NCBI RefSeq assembly: GCF_900129505.1
Contig: NZ_LT670818.1
Coordinates: forward strand, 3,038,001 to 3,102,000
Source of the DNA: Bradyrhizobium erythrophlei
Lineage (GTDB): Bacteria; Pseudomonadota; Alphaproteobacteria; Rhizobiales; Xanthobacteraceae
Length of the DNA stretch: 64,000 nucleotides
Direction: 5' to 3'
Numbering within the stretch: the stretch's first letter is position 1; each line of letters starts with the position of its first letter. The notes beneath the pieces were generated by a model, which did no database searches, had not been told where the DNA came from, and was given only the letters and a program-made list of their open reading frames with translations. Position numbers and translations under genes: made by a program. Below are positions 19,024 through 29,934 of this stretch, in pieces.

Positions 19024-21171
19024 CTACGCCGCCCGGATATTGGACAGGAAGGCGTCGATTTCCGCGCGCAGCACGTCGGCCTCGCGGCGTAGCGCGTCGG
19101 AGGCGCTCAGCACCTCACCGGCGGCCGATCCGGCTTGGGCGGAAGCGGTGGAGACGCCGACGATGTTGCTGGAAACCTCGGAAGTGCCGCCGGCGGCGTG
19201 CTGGATGTTGCGGGCGATCTCGCGGGTCGCCGCCCCCTGCTCCTCGACCGCCGCCGCGATCGCGGTGGTCACGTCGTTGATCTCGCTGATGGTATTGGTG
19301 ATGCTGCGGATCGCGCCGACGGCCGACGAAGTCACCTGCTGCATATTGGCGATCTGCGAGCGGATTTCGTCGGTTGCCTTCGCGGTCTGGTTGGCGAGGC
19401 TCTTTACCTCGGAGGCGACCACCGCAAAGCCGCGGCCGGCGTCGCCGGCGCGTGCGGCTTCGATGGTGGCGTTGAGGGCGAGCAAATTGGTCTGCGAAGC
19501 AATGGTCTGAATCAGGTCGACCACGACGCTGATGCGCCCGGCGTTTTCGGCCAGGCCCTGCATGGTGGCGTCGGTCGCGCCGGCATCCTCGACGGCCTTG
19601 CGGGCGATCTCCGCCGAAGAGACCACCTGGCGGCTGATTTCCGCGATCGAGGACGACAATTCCTCGGTGCCCGCGGACACCGTCTGCACGTTGACCGAGG
19701 TTTCCTCGGCGGCGGAGGCTACCGCGCTCACCAGCGCGCTCGACTGATCGGCGGTCGCGGACATGCTTTGCGCCGTGGTCTGCATGGAATTGGCCGACCC
19801 CTGCAGGCTGTCCAGCGCGGCGCGGACGGTGGTTTCGAATTCGACGATCCTCGCTTCCATGCGGGAAGCGCGTTCGGCCTTGGCGACGCGGTCCTTGTCC
19901 TGATCGGCGGAGAGCGCGCGGGCCTCGATCATGCTTTGGCGGAACACCTCCAGCGAATTCGCCATCGCGGCGATTTCGTCGTGCTGGTGTGAGCGATAGA
20001 CTTCCGATTCGAGGTCGCCGTCGGACAAAAGCTGCATCGAGCGCTGCAGCGCGCGAATCCGGCGCAGGATGCTGCGGCCGACATACAGCCAGACGAACAG
20101 CACGGATCCGATCAGGGTCAGCGCGCCGAGCGCCAGCATCACGATGGTCGCATAGGATATTTCGCGGCGCGCCTGCCAGGTCGAGGCGTTGGTCTCGCGC
20201 TGCACGCCGTCGACGAGCTGCTGCACGCTGATGCCGAGACCGACGTTCAGCTTGCGGGTTTCGTCGAGGATGATCTGGCCGTAGTCGTTGGCGTCGAGTT
20301 CCTTCTGGCGAAGCTTGAAGACGCCAGCCTTGCCTTCGCCCAGCACGAGCAGTTTCAGGGCCGCGTCACTCAGCCCCTTGGTGCCGGTGTTCTTGGGCAA
20401 CAGCTCGAGGTTCGACTTGACGCGGGCCTGGGCTTGCTTGAACTCCTTCTCGATCGCGTCCAGCGTGTCGCTGGAGTTGGCCGAAAGGGCTGCGATCATC
20501 TGGGAGGCCGCCAGATTGCCGCTGGCAAAGACATTGCCGAGCTGGTCGACGGTCCGTGCGGCCTCGGCGGCGTCGTCGGGAGAAAGGTTGGCCGACTGCA
20601 GGATGGCGTTGATCTGCGATTGCGCGTCCATCATCGCCGGGCTCGCGGCGGCAACGAAAGCTCCCTGCGTGCTGCGCAGCGCATCATATTGTTTTTCGTG
20701 CTGGGCGGCGATGCCGAGCCGTTCTTTCGCAGCCGCGCCGAGGCTCGTGATGTTGTCGTCGATATTCTTCACGGTCTCGGTCAGCGCCGCGACCACGGCT
20801 TTGTCGGCGCCGAGTTCGATGATTTCGCCGAGTTTCTGCAGCGTGACCTTCTGCGCCTCTTTCATCTTTTTGGAACGTTCGTTCAGCACCTCCTCGCTTT
20901 CGGAGGTGAGCAGCGCCGGCCCCTGGCTGGCAAGGCTCGCGCTCTGGGCGGAAAGCTGCAGGCTGGCGGCAAGGCGTGGGATATCCCGTCCGCTCAGATC
21001 GACCATGCGGCCGCCGAGATGGCCGAGTACCATGGCGGCGCCGGCGCTGATCACGAGGGCCATGCCCGCGATGACGGCGAAGGCGGCGAACAGGCTGCCC
21101 CTGACACCCCAACGCGGCCGCAAAAAGCCAAACAACCTGCCAAGCCTGCCGATCGAAAATCGTCGCGCCAT
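19024..21171 (-). CDS. Methyl-accepting chemotaxis protein
   Basis: 715 aa. A first membrane helix near residues 28-52 is followed by a periplasmic helical sensor of about 270 residues. The second helix is at about 330-350 ([25 protein letters not shown]), then come a HAMP domain and a signalling domain with the conserved hairpin tip region ([31 protein letters not shown]). No C-terminal CheR-binding pentapeptide is seen. The ligand is unknown. No other chemotaxis genes are in the window. Confidence 0.95.
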   Translation of the reverse strand: MARRFSIGRLGRLFGFLRPRWGVRGSLFAAFAVIAGMALVISAGAAMVLGHLGGRMVDLSGRDIPRLAASLQLSAQSASLASQGPALLTSESEEVLNERSKKMKEAQKVTLQKLGEIIELGADKAVVAALTETVKNIDDNITSLGAAAKERLGIAAQHEKQYDALRSTQGAFVAAASPAMMDAQSQINAILQSANLSPDDAAEAARTVDQLGNVFASGNLAASQMIAALSANSSDTLDAIEKEFKQAQARVKSNLELLPKNTGTKGLSDAALKLLVLGEGKAGVFKLRQKELDANDYGQIILDETRKLNVGLGISVQQLVDGVQRETNASTWQARREISYATIVMLALGALTLIGSVLFVWLYVGRSILRRIRALQRSMQLLSDGDLESEVYRSHQHDEIAAMANSLEVFRQSMIEARALSADQDKDRVAKAERASRMEARIVEFETTVRAALDSLQGSANSMQTTAQSMSATADQSSALVSAVASAAEETSVNVQTVSAGTEELSSSIAEISRQVVSSAEIARKAVEDAGATDATMQGLAENAGRISVVVDLIQTIASQTNLLALNATIEAARAGDAGRGFAVVASEVKSLANQTAKATDEIRSQIANMQQVTSSAVGAIRSITNTISEINDVTTAIAAAVEEQGAATREIARNIQHAAGGTSEVSSNIVGVSTASAQAGSAAGEVLSASDALRREADVLRAEIDAFLSNIRAA

Positions 21172-21414
21172 GTCGTTCCCGCCCGCTGAATCCGTTTGGA
21201 TGGACCTTGGCGGCAGTATCGTGTTACCGGGTTAATAAAATTGGGAATATTTGGGCGCATTGCACGATTTTCGCGCAACAAGACTACAATTCTTGCCTGG
21301 ACCGGGATGGCTTTCCTCGAATCGTCATCCCGCTCTATTTTTCTGTTTGTGATGACGCGTCTTCTTGACGCGCAGCGGCCACCACGTCGGTTGAACAGGC
21401 TCTCGCAAAAACAA

Positions 21415-21439
21415 AAAGGCCGGCGCGAGGCCGGCCTTT
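21415..21439. terminator. Rho-independent terminator of the porin gene
   Basis: A perfect 10-bp stem (21415-21424 with 21430-21439, AAAGGCCGGC) and GCGAG loop lie 23 bases past the porin stop. A runs on the plus strand become a T run for the minus-strand transcript. Confidence 0.8.
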
Positions 21440-21462
21440 CCGAAATTGCGATCCGCCTGGGA

Positions 21463-22188
21463 TCAGTACTTCGCGACTACCGGGCCACCCCAGTTGAAGC
21501 GGTAGTTCAGGCCCGCCTTGACGGTGTGGTCGTCGGTGGTGAAGCTGCCGAACGGAACCAGCCCGACCGGTGTGGTGAAGTTGGCGTTGCCGAAGTTGTA
21601 ATACTGATATTCGATCTTCGCCGACCAGCTCGGAGCGAACATGTATTCGAGGCCGGCGCCGACGGTGTAGCCGTTGCGATGGTCGCCGTTGATCGCAAAC
21701 GCGACCGGTACGCCACCAAAGGTTACCGATTCGTTGTTGTCGGAATAGGCATAGCCGCCCTTCACGTACAGCAGGCCCGGACCCCAGGTGTAGCCGACGC
21801 GGCCGGTCACCGAGCCCAGCCCACGCTGGTTGTTGTTGTAGGCGAAGCCGCCGGGGAACACGGCGCCGACATTGCCGCTGAGCCAGCTGTACTGGCCTTC
21901 AACGCCGAGCACCCAGTTCGGAGCGAACTGGTAGTCCGCGCCGATCTGCAGACCGCCGAGGAAGCGGCCGTTGGAATTGTTGCCGGTGGCGAGACCGTTG
22001 AAATTGTTGTCGCTCGAGAACGCACCGCCGACGTGGCCGCCGATGTAGAAACCGGTCCAGTTGTAGATCGGCGCGACGTAGGCCGGAGCCTTGTTGTAGT
22101 AGGGCCGAGCGCCGAGATCGGCGGCAAGTGCTGGCACGGTCGCGCCGAGGGCGACGAGGGCCACAGTACCAAGTAGAAGCTTCTTCAT
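21463..22188 (-). CDS. Outer-membrane beta-barrel porin (Omp25/31-like)
   Basis: 241 aa from ATG at 22188. The signal peptide is MKKLLLGTVALVALGATVPALA with cleavage before ADLG. Barrel features include YNWTGFYIGGHVGGAF, repeated GRVGYTWG-type strands and the C-terminal strand KAGLNYRFNWGG. Rhizobiales carry several such small porins, some tied to membrane integrity and immune evasion. The start is 10 bases inside a short leader and is followed by a 245-base upstream region without genes. Confidence 0.93.
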   Translation of the reverse strand: MKKLLLGTVALVALGATVPALAADLGARPYYNKAPAYVAPIYNWTGFYIGGHVGGAFSSDNNFNGLATGNNSNGRFLGGLQIGADYQFAPNWVLGVEGQYSWLSGNVGAVFPGGFAYNNNQRGLGSVTGRVGYTWGPGLLYVKGGYAYSDNNESVTFGGVPVAFAINGDHRNGYTVGAGLEYMFAPSWSAKIEYQYYNFGNANFTTPVGLVPFGSFTTDDHTVKAGLNYRFNWGGPVVAKY

Positions 22189-22432
22189 TGTTATTGTCTC
22201 CAACAGATTCTTTTTCGAGAGGCGCCGTGCGTCGGCTCCATCCATGGCGCGCACTTAGACAAGTTTTGAATAAAAAGCTGTCACTTGGCAGCCACACTGA
22301 GTGACAACCCAACCTGTTGGCGGAGCTAGTATTTTCCGTGCTTAATGGAGCCTTAATCAAACCTGAAAGAAGCCTTAATTTTTGGCCTCCAGGCTCACGC
22401 AGCCGTGATCGACATCCGTCGAATCAGCGACG

Positions 22433-22828
22433 CTAGCGCTGCATCTGCATCAGCTGATCCATCGGCATCATGTTGTGATTGAGGTTCGCCATGATCCAGA
22501 GCGAGCCGCCGATCACCAGCAAGACAATGAGCACCCCGAACGCCAGCGCCAGTATGTTGTTGGTGTTGTCGGCGCCGGTGGTGATGTGCAGGAAGAACAC
22601 CAGGTGCACGCCCATCTGCGCGATCGCCAGCACCACCAGCGCGACCGGTATGCTCGGTTGCCAGACCAGATCGGTACCGGCAACAAAGAAAGAGGTCGCC
22701 GTCAGCAGGATGGCGAGCCCCAGTCCCGTCAGGTAGCCAAGGACCCGCTCGCCGATGCCGCCTTCGAGGTGTTCGTCACCCGGTGCGATGTCGATATTTT
22801 GATCAATCTCCTGGTGCCCGTTGGTCAT
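22433..22828 (-). CDS. cyoD: Cytochrome o ubiquinol oxidase subunit IV
   Basis: 131 aa with three membrane helices (GYLTGLGLAILLTATSFFV, SIPVALVVLAIAQMGVHLVF, ILALAFGVLIVLLVIGGSLW). The family core HLVFFLHITTG is intact. CyoD assists assembly of the copper site of subunit I. Its ATG overlaps the cyoC stop by four bases, so translation is coupled. Confidence 0.95.
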   Translation of the reverse strand: MTNGHQEIDQNIDIAPGDEHLEGGIGERVLGYLTGLGLAILLTATSFFVAGTDLVWQPSIPVALVVLAIAQMGVHLVFFLHITTGADNTNNILALAFGVLIVLLVIGGSLWIMANLNHNMMPMDQLMQMQR

Positions 22829-23460
22829 GCGGCACTCCCGAGCAAATACACCACGGTGAACACGGCGATCCAGATGATGTCGAGCGCGTGCCAGAACAGC
22901 GCGAAGCAGAGGAGGCGGCGCTGAATGTCCGCCCGGAATCCCTTGGCGAGAACCTGCGCCATCATGGTCAATAGCCAGAGAATGCCGGCCGAGACGTGCA
23001 GCCCGTGGCAGCCGACCAGCGTGAAGAAGGCCGACAGGAATGCGCTGCGCGTTGGTCCGGCGCCGCGGGCGACGAGGCTCGCGAACTCCCTGCCTTCGAT
23101 GGTGAGAAAGGCAAGCCCGAACAGGCAGGTGACGGCCATGGCGACCTGGAACCAGAATTTGTTGCGGGCGTCGGCGGCGATCGTGGCAAGTCCGCAGGTA
23201 AAACTCGACGCCAGCAGGAAACCGGTTTCGATCGCCACATTGGACAAATCGAACAGCTGGCCGCCGCTCGGCCCGCCCGCCGTTTGCCCGAGCAGCACGG
23301 CATAGGCCGCGAAGAAGGCCGAGAACATCACCATGTCGCTGAGGATGAAGATCCAGAAGCCATAGGCGGTGACGATACGCTTGGACGCGGGACCGCTGTG
23401 TTCGACCGCCCGCACATGATGCGGGTCGCTCTGGGCGTACGCCAGGGTCACGTCGGTCAT
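22825..23460 (-). CDS. cyoC: Cytochrome o ubiquinol oxidase subunit III
   Basis: 211 aa with five membrane helices (for example FGFWIFILSDMVMFSAFFAAYAVL-type start, FTLVGCHGLHVSAGILWLL, LFWHALDIIWIAVFTVVYL). Matches subunit III of the heme-copper quinol oxidase. It starts one base before the cyoB stop and overlaps cyoD, as expected for the cyoABCD operon. Confidence 0.96.
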   Translation of the reverse strand: MTDVTLAYAQSDPHHVRAVEHSGPASKRIVTAYGFWIFILSDMVMFSAFFAAYAVLLGQTAGGPSGGQLFDLSNVAIETGFLLASSFTCGLATIAADARNKFWFQVAMAVTCLFGLAFLTIEGREFASLVARGAGPTRSAFLSAFFTLVGCHGLHVSAGILWLLTMMAQVLAKGFRADIQRRLLCFALFWHALDIIWIAVFTVVYLLGSAA

Positions 23461-25461
23461 CTATGCGCTCCCTGCGGCGGCCAGAAGCGCGCGCCGCTCC
23501 GCCAGATTGGCGCGGTCGATGCGCGCGACCTCTGCGGCGGGGATGACGTATTCGTCGTGGTCGCGCCAGGCGAACGCCACGAAGGTCGCGAACGCGCCAA
23601 TGAGCCCGGCGGCGACCATCCACCAGATGTGCCAGATCAGCGCAAATCCCATGACGGTGGCGAAGAACGCGCAGACGAAACCGGTCGGCGAGTTGCGGGG
23701 CATTTCGATATCCTCGTAGTCCGGCTCGGTCTTCCCGATGTCCTGCTGCTGCGCGTGCTGTTTCATCGCCCAATAGGCGTCCTCGCCGCGTACATCGGGC
23801 GGTATGGCGAAATTGAACACCGGCGGCGGCGAGGCGGTGGCCCATTCCAGCGACCGCCCGTGCCAGGGGTCGCCGGTGCGGTCGCGTAACTCGTCGCGGT
23901 GGCGGATGCTGACGACGAGCTGCAGGATCTGAAAGACGATGCCGGCCAGGATCAGCAGGGCGCCGAACGCGGCCAGGATCAGCCAGGGCCGCCATTCCGG
24001 CACGTCGTAGTGCTGCATCCGCCGGGTCATGCCGAGCATGCCGACCGCATAAAGCGGCATGAAGGCAACGTAGAAACCGATCAACCAGAACCAGAATGCG
24101 GCCTTTCCGAAGCCTTCATGCAGCCGGAAGCCGAATGCCTTCGGGAACCAATAGGTGTAACCGGCGAAGGCGCCGAACAGCACGCCGCCGATGATCACGT
24201 TGTGAAAATGCGCGACAAGAAACAGGCTGTTGTGCAACATGAAGTCGGCGGGCGGCACCGCGACCAGAACGCCGGTCAGGCCGCCGATGATGAACGTCAC
24301 CATGAACCCGATCGACCACAGCATCGGCGTCGCAAAGCGAACGCGGCCGCCGTACATCGTGAACAACCAGTTATAGATCTTCACGCCGGTCGGCACCGCG
24401 ATGATCATGCTGGCGATGCCGAAGATCGCGTTGACGTTGGGGCCCGCGCCCATGGTGAAAAAATGATGCAGCCAAACCATGAACGAGATCACGCAGATCG
24501 CCATGGTGGCCAGTACCATCGAGCGGTAGCCGAACAGCGGCTTGCCCGAAAACGTCGAGACCACTTCAGAGAAGACACCGAACGCTGGCAGGACCAGGAT
24601 ATAGACCTCCGGGTGGCCCCAGGCCCAGATCAGGTTCATGAACATCATCATGTTGCCGCCGCCCTCGTTGGTGAAGAAATGGAAGCCGAAATAGCGGTCG
24701 AGGATCAGCATCGCCAGCGTTGCGGTCAGGATCGGAAATGCCGCGATGATCAACAGGTTCGAAGCCAGCGTAGTCCAGCAGAACATCGGCATGCGCAGAA
24801 GGGTCATGCCCCTGGTGCGCAGCTTCAGCACCGTGGTGACGAGATTGATGCCGGCGACCAGCGTGCCGACGCCCGAAATTTCCAGCGACCACAGATAGTA
24901 GTCGACGCCGACGCCCGGCGAATAGGTCAGTTCCGACAAAGGCGGGTAGGGCAGCCACCCGGTGCGTGCGAATTCGCCGATCACGAGCGAAATATTGACC
25001 AGCAGCGCGCCGGTGGCGGTGAGCCAGAAGCCGACCGAATTCAGGGTCGGAAACGCCACGTCACGGACCCCGAGCTGCAGTGGCACGACGAGATTCATCA
25101 GTCCGATCACGAACGGCATCGCCACGAAGAAGATCATGATGGTGCCGTGGGCGGAAAAAATCTGGTTGAAATGCTCCGGAGGCAGGTAGCCGTTGGAATG
25201 AAGGGCGAACGCCTGCTGCCCGCGCATCATGATGGCGTCGGCAAATCCGCGCAGCAGCATCACCGTGGCGAGCAGCGTGTACATCACGCCGATCCGCTTG
25301 TGGTCGACGCTGGTGATCCATTCCTCCCAGAGATAGGGCAGGTGGCCCTTGACCACGACCCAGCCGAGAATGCCGAGAATGCCGAGCACTACCACGCCCG
25401 ATGTGATCATCGGAATCGGCTGATCGATCGGGATCGCCGACCAATTGAGCTTACCGAGCAT
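23461..25461 (-). CDS. cyoB: Cytochrome o ubiquinol oxidase subunit I
   Basis: 666 aa, the catalytic heme b/heme o3-CuB subunit that reduces oxygen and pumps protons. Features seen: [20 protein letters not shown] with a copper-ligand His and the cross-linked Tyr, HHFFTMGAG with two further copper His, and HFHNVIIGG with heme ligands. The bo3-specific [15 protein letters not shown]-terminal region is also present. It overlaps cyoA by 11 bases. Confidence 0.98.
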   Translation of the reverse strand: MLGKLNWSAIPIDQPIPMITSGVVVLGILGILGWVVVKGHLPYLWEEWITSVDHKRIGVMYTLLATVMLLRGFADAIMMRGQQAFALHSNGYLPPEHFNQIFSAHGTIMIFFVAMPFVIGLMNLVVPLQLGVRDVAFPTLNSVGFWLTATGALLVNISLVIGEFARTGWLPYPPLSELTYSPGVGVDYYLWSLEISGVGTLVAGINLVTTVLKLRTRGMTLLRMPMFCWTTLASNLLIIAAFPILTATLAMLILDRYFGFHFFTNEGGGNMMMFMNLIWAWGHPEVYILVLPAFGVFSEVVSTFSGKPLFGYRSMVLATMAICVISFMVWLHHFFTMGAGPNVNAIFGIASMIIAVPTGVKIYNWLFTMYGGRVRFATPMLWSIGFMVTFIIGGLTGVLVAVPPADFMLHNSLFLVAHFHNVIIGGVLFGAFAGYTYWFPKAFGFRLHEGFGKAAFWFWLIGFYVAFMPLYAVGMLGMTRRMQHYDVPEWRPWLILAAFGALLILAGIVFQILQLVVSIRHRDELRDRTGDPWHGRSLEWATASPPPVFNFAIPPDVRGEDAYWAMKQHAQQQDIGKTEPDYEDIEMPRNSPTGFVCAFFATVMGFALIWHIWWMVAAGLIGAFATFVAFAWRDHDEYVIPAAEVARIDRANLAERRALLAAAGSA

Positions 25462-26404
25462 CGGACGCTCCGATATAGGATTGCGCGGCCTCCGTGGTGA
25501 TCTTCGGCCCCGGGCCAGGCGGAATTTCCTGGGTGGCGATGGCGTGGAAAAGCAGGGGATCGTCGAGCCGATAGGTTAGCGTGGTAGGCTCCACCGTCTG
25601 CCGGGCGAGCTTCTCATAGCTTTCCGGGTTCAGAGCAAGATCGCTGCGCGCCGTCTTCGCTACCCAGTCAGGGAACGTCAGCGGCGATACGACGTGAACG
25701 TCGAACAGCATATTGGGGAATCCGTCTCCGCTGAAATGCGCCGAGAGACCCTGATAGTCGCCCTCGTTGTCGGCGCGGAGGTGCAGCTGCGTCACCATGC
25801 CGTTCATGGTGTAGATCATGCTGCCGAACTGCGGGATGAAAAATACGTTCATCACGCTGCCGGAGGTCAGTTCAAAGCGCAGCGGCGCACCGGCGGGCAC
25901 GGTCAGCGTGTTGACGGTCGCGATCCGCTGATCCGGATAGATGAAGAGCCATTTCCAATCCAGCGAGACGACCTGGATCCGGACCGGACTGCCCGTGCCC
26001 TCCACCGGCGTGGCCGGATCGAGCATGTGCGAGCCGATCCAGGCGACGCCGCCGAGCAGGATGACGGTGAGCGCCGGGATCGACCAGACCACCAGTTCGA
26101 TCCGACCCGAATATTCCCAGTCCGGCCAGTAGTGGGCTTTGGTGTTGGATGCCCGGAACCAGAATGCGAACGCGAAGATCGCGACGATGGTCGGCAGCAC
26201 GATCGCCAGCATGATCGCGACCGAGTCGATGAGGATGGTCTTGTTGGCGGCTCCGATCGGACCTTGCGGATCAAGGATATTCATCGGGGACCCAAAGATG
26301 GCACCGGGGAACCAGAATGGAACGGCTACCAACGGCGCCGCCGCGCTTAGGTTCCACGGTATCCCAATCTCCGGTCTGACGTTTGCCGAAACACCCGCCG
26401 CCAT
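25451..26404 (-). CDS. cyoA: Cytochrome o ubiquinol oxidase subunit II
   Basis: 317 aa. The subunit II fold is recognised by [20 protein letters not shown], two membrane helices ([21 protein letters not shown] and [21 protein letters not shown]), and a cupredoxin-like domain ([23 protein letters not shown]) that lacks a CuA site, as in quinol oxidases. The lipobox Cys usual before the LDPKGQIG region is absent, so the N-terminus may not be lipidated. First gene of the operon. Confidence 0.94.
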   Translation of the reverse strand: MAAGVSANVRPEIGIPWNLSAAAPLVAVPFWFPGAIFGSPMNILDPQGPIGAANKTILIDSVAIMLAIVLPTIVAIFAFAFWFRASNTKAHYWPDWEYSGRIELVVWSIPALTVILLGGVAWIGSHMLDPATPVEGTGSPVRIQVVSLDWKWLFIYPDQRIATVNTLTVPAGAPLRFELTSGSVMNVFFIPQFGSMIYTMNGMVTQLHLRADNEGDYQGLSAHFSGDGFPNMLFDVHVVSPLTFPDWVAKTARSDLALNPESYEKLARQTVEPTTLTYRLDDPLLFHAIATQEIPPGPGPKITTEAAQSYIGASDAR

Positions 26405-26425
26405 ACCCGTGCGAACTTGAAAGTC

Positions 26426-26454
26426 TTCCTACTTAAAGTTTTCCTACTTGAAGT
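26426..26454. repeat. Two 14-base direct repeats upstream of cyoA
   Basis: TTCCTACTTAAAGT (26426-26439) and TTCCTACTTGAAGT (26441-26454) differ at one base and have a 15-base period. The second copy covers the stop codon of the small secreted gene. On the minus strand each copy carries an AAGTAGGAA element just before cyoA. Confidence 0.7.
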
Positions 26455-26695
26455 GCGGAATCGTCGGGACCGTGATGTGCGGCTGTGGCAGCTGCGGCAC
26501 TCTGGCGGCATTGCCGATCCCGCTGGGATCAACGTTGATATTGTTCATGCCCCCGACATTGGCCGGCCCCGGGGGGATGCCGCTGATCGGCACGTTTCCC
26601 GATCCTGCTTCACCCGCCATCCGGGCGAACGAGGCGGCTGGCGGCGCGGAGGCCAGCAGCATTGCGACAGCGATTTTTGCTGAAGTATTGGACAT
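26444..26695 (-). CDS. Small exported protein of unknown function
   Basis: 83 aa. The signal-like N-terminus MSNTSAKIAVAMLLASAPPA ends near ASFA. The mature part is Gly/Pro/Asn-rich (GNVPISGIPPGPANVGGMNN) with a Pro/His tail. No domain is recognised. It lies 40 bases before cyoA on the same strand, so it may share the cyo transcript. Confidence 0.5.
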   Translation of the reverse strand: MSNTSAKIAVAMLLASAPPAASFARMAGEAGSGNVPISGIPPGPANVGGMNNINVDPSGIGNAARVPQLPQPHITVPTIPHFK

Positions 26696-27061
26696 GGCGA
26701 AGCTCCATGGTTGTTCGGCGAGAACGTCGGTTGATGAAGCTGATGTAGGCCGCCAATTCGCCGGCACCATTAAAATGAATGTCAGAGCGTGCTTCGGCGT
26801 GGCGGCTCGCGCTTGGAGGACGGCCGCGCGTCGAGAGCGTACGCTTGCCGACATTGGCGAGTTCCATCCGCTGCGTTTGCCGCGAGGAACTTTAGCGCGC
26901 GTCTCGCGCTTTGGCTTTTCGCCGCGAGCGGCTTCGGTTGACTCGGCGCGACCCCATTTTATATTTCGAAACGGTGAGTTCGGTTTGTGTTTCGAAGCAG
27001 AGAGTTCGCTTAAGTCTCCGGTGTCTTTGGCCGACTCGGACGCCTGCACCCACAGAGCGGG
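26696..27061. promoter_or_regulatory. Divergent intergenic region before the efflux operon
   Basis: 366 bases between the small exported protein gene (minus) and the HlyD-family gene (plus). No reliable coding frame, regulator gene or clear operator is visible. It should hold the efflux-operon promoter. Confidence 0.4.
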
Positions 27062-28351
27062 ATGTCGATGACCGATCGTGATACCGAGCCGGACTCCGCA
27101 CATCGCGATCCTGCCGGGCGTTCCAGCGACGGCAATCGGCAGTCGGCCGCGAGGGAAGACACCGGCGCGGACGACGGCGGCAAAGGCAAGGCCCCCGAGC
27201 CGTCGGGCGACAGGACCCAAGACGACGAGGTCGAGGCAGACAAGGCCAAAGCAGACAAGGCCATCCAGGACGACAAGGCCAAACAAGAAGAAAAGGCCGA
27301 CGAAGAGGCGCGCCGGAAGCGTCGTCCGCTGGTTATTTCGATTGGCGTGGTCATCGTCCTCCTGTTGATCGCCAGCGGCCTCTATTACTGGCTCACCACC
27401 CGCAACCTCGAAAGCACCGACGATGCGTATACCGACGGCCGTGCCATCACCATTGCCTCGCAGGTGTCGGGCGTCGTGCTGTCCCTTGCGGTCAACGACA
27501 ACCAGTTCGTCAAGAAGGACCAGTTGCTGATCCACATCGATCCCCGGCAATACGTCAACGACCGCGACCAGGCCGAGGGCGCGCTGGCGACGGCGAAGGC
27601 GCAGTATGAGGGGCAGCAGTTCGGCGCCGAGGTCGCGCGAAAGAACTTTCCGGCGCAGCTCGAGCAGGCGCAGGCGCAGCTCACCAACGCCAGGGCCAAC
27701 CTCGTCAAGGCGGAGGCCGATTACGAACGCCAGCGCAGCCTGCCGAAGCCGGCGACGTCGCAGCAGGAGGTCGACGCCGCGACCGCGGCGCTCAAGCAGG
27801 CGCAGGCGCAGGTCGCGCTCGCCGACGCGCAGGTGACGCAGAATTCGCCGGTGCCGCAGCGGATCGGCGAAACCGATGCCCAGGTCGGGCAGTTGAAGGG
27901 GCAGGTCGAGCAGGCCCAGGCGAGGCTCGACCAGGCCAACCTTAATCTGTCGTGGACGCTGGTGAAGGCCCCGCAGGATGGCTGGATCACCAAGCGGAAT
28001 GTGGAGGCCGGCAACTACATCACCGCCGGCCAGCAGATCTTCTCGATCGTCGCGCCCGAGGTCTGGATCACCGCGAATTTCAAGGAGAGCCAGCTCGCCG
28101 ACATGCGTCCGGGCCAGCCGGTCAGGATCAGGATCGATGCCTATCCCTCGCTCGATCTTCGCGGCCATGTCGACAGCATCCAGTTGGGGTCGGGCTCTAA
28201 GTTCACGGCGTTTCCGCCCGAGAACGCCACCGGCAACTTCGTCAAGGTGGTGCAGCGCGTGCCGGTCAAGATCGTGATCGACAGCGGCCTCAATCCGGAT
28301 ATTCCGCTGCCGCTGGGGATCTCGGCCGAGCCGACGGTGACAGTGAGATGA
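27062..28351 (+). CDS. emrA: HlyD/EmrA-family membrane fusion protein
   Basis: 429 aa. An unusually long charged cytoplasmic N-terminus of about 88 residues (many Lys/Asp/Glu) precedes one membrane helix (LVISIGVVIVLLLIASGLYYW). The periplasmic part has a biotinyl-lipoyl half-motif (ITIASQVSGVVLSLAVNDNQFVKKDQLL), a long coiled-coil hairpin and a barrel domain ending in SAEPTVTVR. It bridges the inner-membrane pump and outer-membrane channel. Overlaps the next gene by ATGA. Confidence 0.93.
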   Translation: MSMTDRDTEPDSAHRDPAGRSSDGNRQSAAREDTGADDGGKGKAPEPSGDRTQDDEVEADKAKADKAIQDDKAKQEEKADEEARRKRRPLVISIGVVIVLLLIASGLYYWLTTRNLESTDDAYTDGRAITIASQVSGVVLSLAVNDNQFVKKDQLLIHIDPRQYVNDRDQAEGALATAKAQYEGQQFGAEVARKNFPAQLEQAQAQLTNARANLVKAEADYERQRSLPKPATSQQEVDAATAALKQAQAQVALADAQVTQNSPVPQRIGETDAQVGQLKGQVEQAQARLDQANLNLSWTLVKAPQDGWITKRNVEAGNYITAGQQIFSIVAPEVWITANFKESQLADMRPGQPVRIRIDAYPSLDLRGHVDSIQLGSGSKFTAFPPENATGNFVKVVQRVPVKIVIDSGLNPDIPLPLGISAEPTVTVR

Positions 28352-29934
28352 GCGCTGTGGAAGCCGCGGGCCAGCGCTCCGAGGCCGCCTGGAAGCCGGC
28401 GTACAATCCCTGGCTCATAGCGGTCACGGTGACGCTTGCGGCATTCATGGAAATTCTCGACACCACGATCGTCAACGTGGCGCTGCCGCACATCGCCGGC
28501 AGTCTTTCCTCGAGCAGCGACGAGGCGACCTGGGCGCTGACTTCCTATCTCGTCGCCAACGGCATCGTGCTGACGATTTCGGGATGGCTCGGCGATCTGT
28601 TCGGCCGCAAGCGGTACTTCATCATCTGCATCGCGATGTTCACGGTGTGCTCGTTCCTGTGCGGTACCGCGACCAGCCTTGGCCAGCTCATCATCTACCG
28701 GCTGGCGCAGGGCTTTTTCGGCGGCGGATTGCAGCCCAATCAGCAATCCATCATCCTCGACACGTTCCCGCCCGCCAGGCGCGGCGCGGCGTTCGGCGTG
28801 ACGGCGATCGCCACTGTCGTGGCCCCCGTGCTCGGTCCGACGCTGGGCGGCTATATCACCGACCAGGCGAGTTGGCGCTGGATCTTCTTTCTCAACATCC
28901 CGGTCGGCGTGCTCGCGGTATTTCTGGTCTCGATCCTGGTCGAGGATCCGCCGTGGGTGAAAAGCAGGAGAAGCCGCGGCGTCGATTACATAGGGCTGTC
29001 GCTGATAACGCTCGGGCTCGGCGCGCTGCAGATCATGATGGACCGCGGCGAGGACGAGGGCTGGTTCGAATCCGGCTTCATCTGGCTGATGGCGCTGATT
29101 GCCCTGCTCGGCATCCTCGGCGCGATCGGGTGGCTGTTGATCGCCAGAAAGCCGATCGTCGATCTCAACGTGTTCAAGGACCGCAATTTCGCGGCCGGCT
29201 GCATCCTGATCGGCGCGATGGGCGCGATCCTCTATGCGAGCGCCGTCATCATTCCGCAATTCGCCCAGCAGAACCTTTCGTACACCGCCACCTGGGCGGG
29301 CCTCGTGCTGTCGCCCGGCGGCGTTGCGGTGATCGTGCTGATCCCGATCGTCGGCAGGCTGATGACGGTGATCCAGACCCGCTATGTCATCGCCATCGGG
29401 TTCACCATCATGGGCCTGGCGCTGCTTTATTCCAGCACGATCACGCCGGGCATCGATTTCGAAACGCTGGTGAAGATGCGGACGGCGCAGACCGCCGGTC
29501 TCGCATTTCTCTTCGTCCCGATCAGCACCGTCACCTATCTGACGCTGCCGCGCCGCCTCAATGGCGATGGGGCCGCCTTGTTCTCGATGTTCCGCAACGT
29601 GTTCGGCTCAATCGGAATCTCGCTCTCGACCGCGCAGGTGACGCAACGCTCGCAGGTTCATCAGACCTATCTGTCGCAATGGGCCGGCCCGTTCCATCAG
29701 CCCTACGAGGCGCTGATCGCCACCTACGAAAACAGCCTGCGTTCGATGGGACGCGCCGGCGCGGCCGTGCACAATGTCGCGGTAGGGCAGGTCTATGCGG
29801 CTTTTCGCGCGCAGGTTTCTGTACTGGCCTATGCCGACGTGTTCTACTATTGCTCCATCGTCGCTTTCGTCGTGGTCCCATTTTGCTTCCTGCTCTCGCC
29901 AAAGACCGGCGGCGGTGCTGGCGGAGCCCATTGA
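28348..29934 (+). CDS. emrB: DHA2-family MFS drug efflux pump (EmrB/QacA)
   Basis: 528 aa with 14 predicted helices. Motifs: LDTTIVNVALPHIAG in helix 1, GWLGDLFGRKRYF as motif A, and GPTLGGYITDQASWRWIFFLNIPVG as motif C and D2, all typical of the 14-helix drug:H+ antiporters. It forms a tripartite pump with the adjacent HlyD and NodT proteins. The antibiotics or plant compounds exported are unknown. Confidence 0.95.
   Translation: MSAVEAAGQRSEAAWKPAYNPWLIAVTVTLAAFMEILDTTIVNVALPHIAGSLSSSSDEATWALTSYLVANGIVLTISGWLGDLFGRKRYFIICIAMFTVCSFLCGTATSLGQLIIYRLAQGFFGGGLQPNQQSIILDTFPPARRGAAFGVTAIATVVAPVLGPTLGGYITDQASWRWIFFLNIPVGVLAVFLVSILVEDPPWVKSRRSRGVDYIGLSLITLGLGALQIMMDRGEDEGWFESGFIWLMALIALLGILGAIGWLLIARKPIVDLNVFKDRNFAAGCILIGAMGAILYASAVIIPQFAQQNLSYTATWAGLVLSPGGVAVIVLIPIVGRLMTVIQTRYVIAIGFTIMGLALLYSSTITPGIDFETLVKMRTAQTAGLAFLFVPISTVTYLTLPRRLNGDGAALFSMFRNVFGSIGISLSTAQVTQRSQVHQTYLSQWAGPFHQPYEALIATYENSLRSMGRAGAAVHNVAVGQVYAAFRAQVSVLAYADVFYYCSIVAFVVVPFCFLLSPKTGGGAGGAH

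Noticed and set aside
23899..25500. Plus-strand frame of 533 codons opposite cyoB
   Set aside because: Low-complexity antisense shadow; cyoB is certain.
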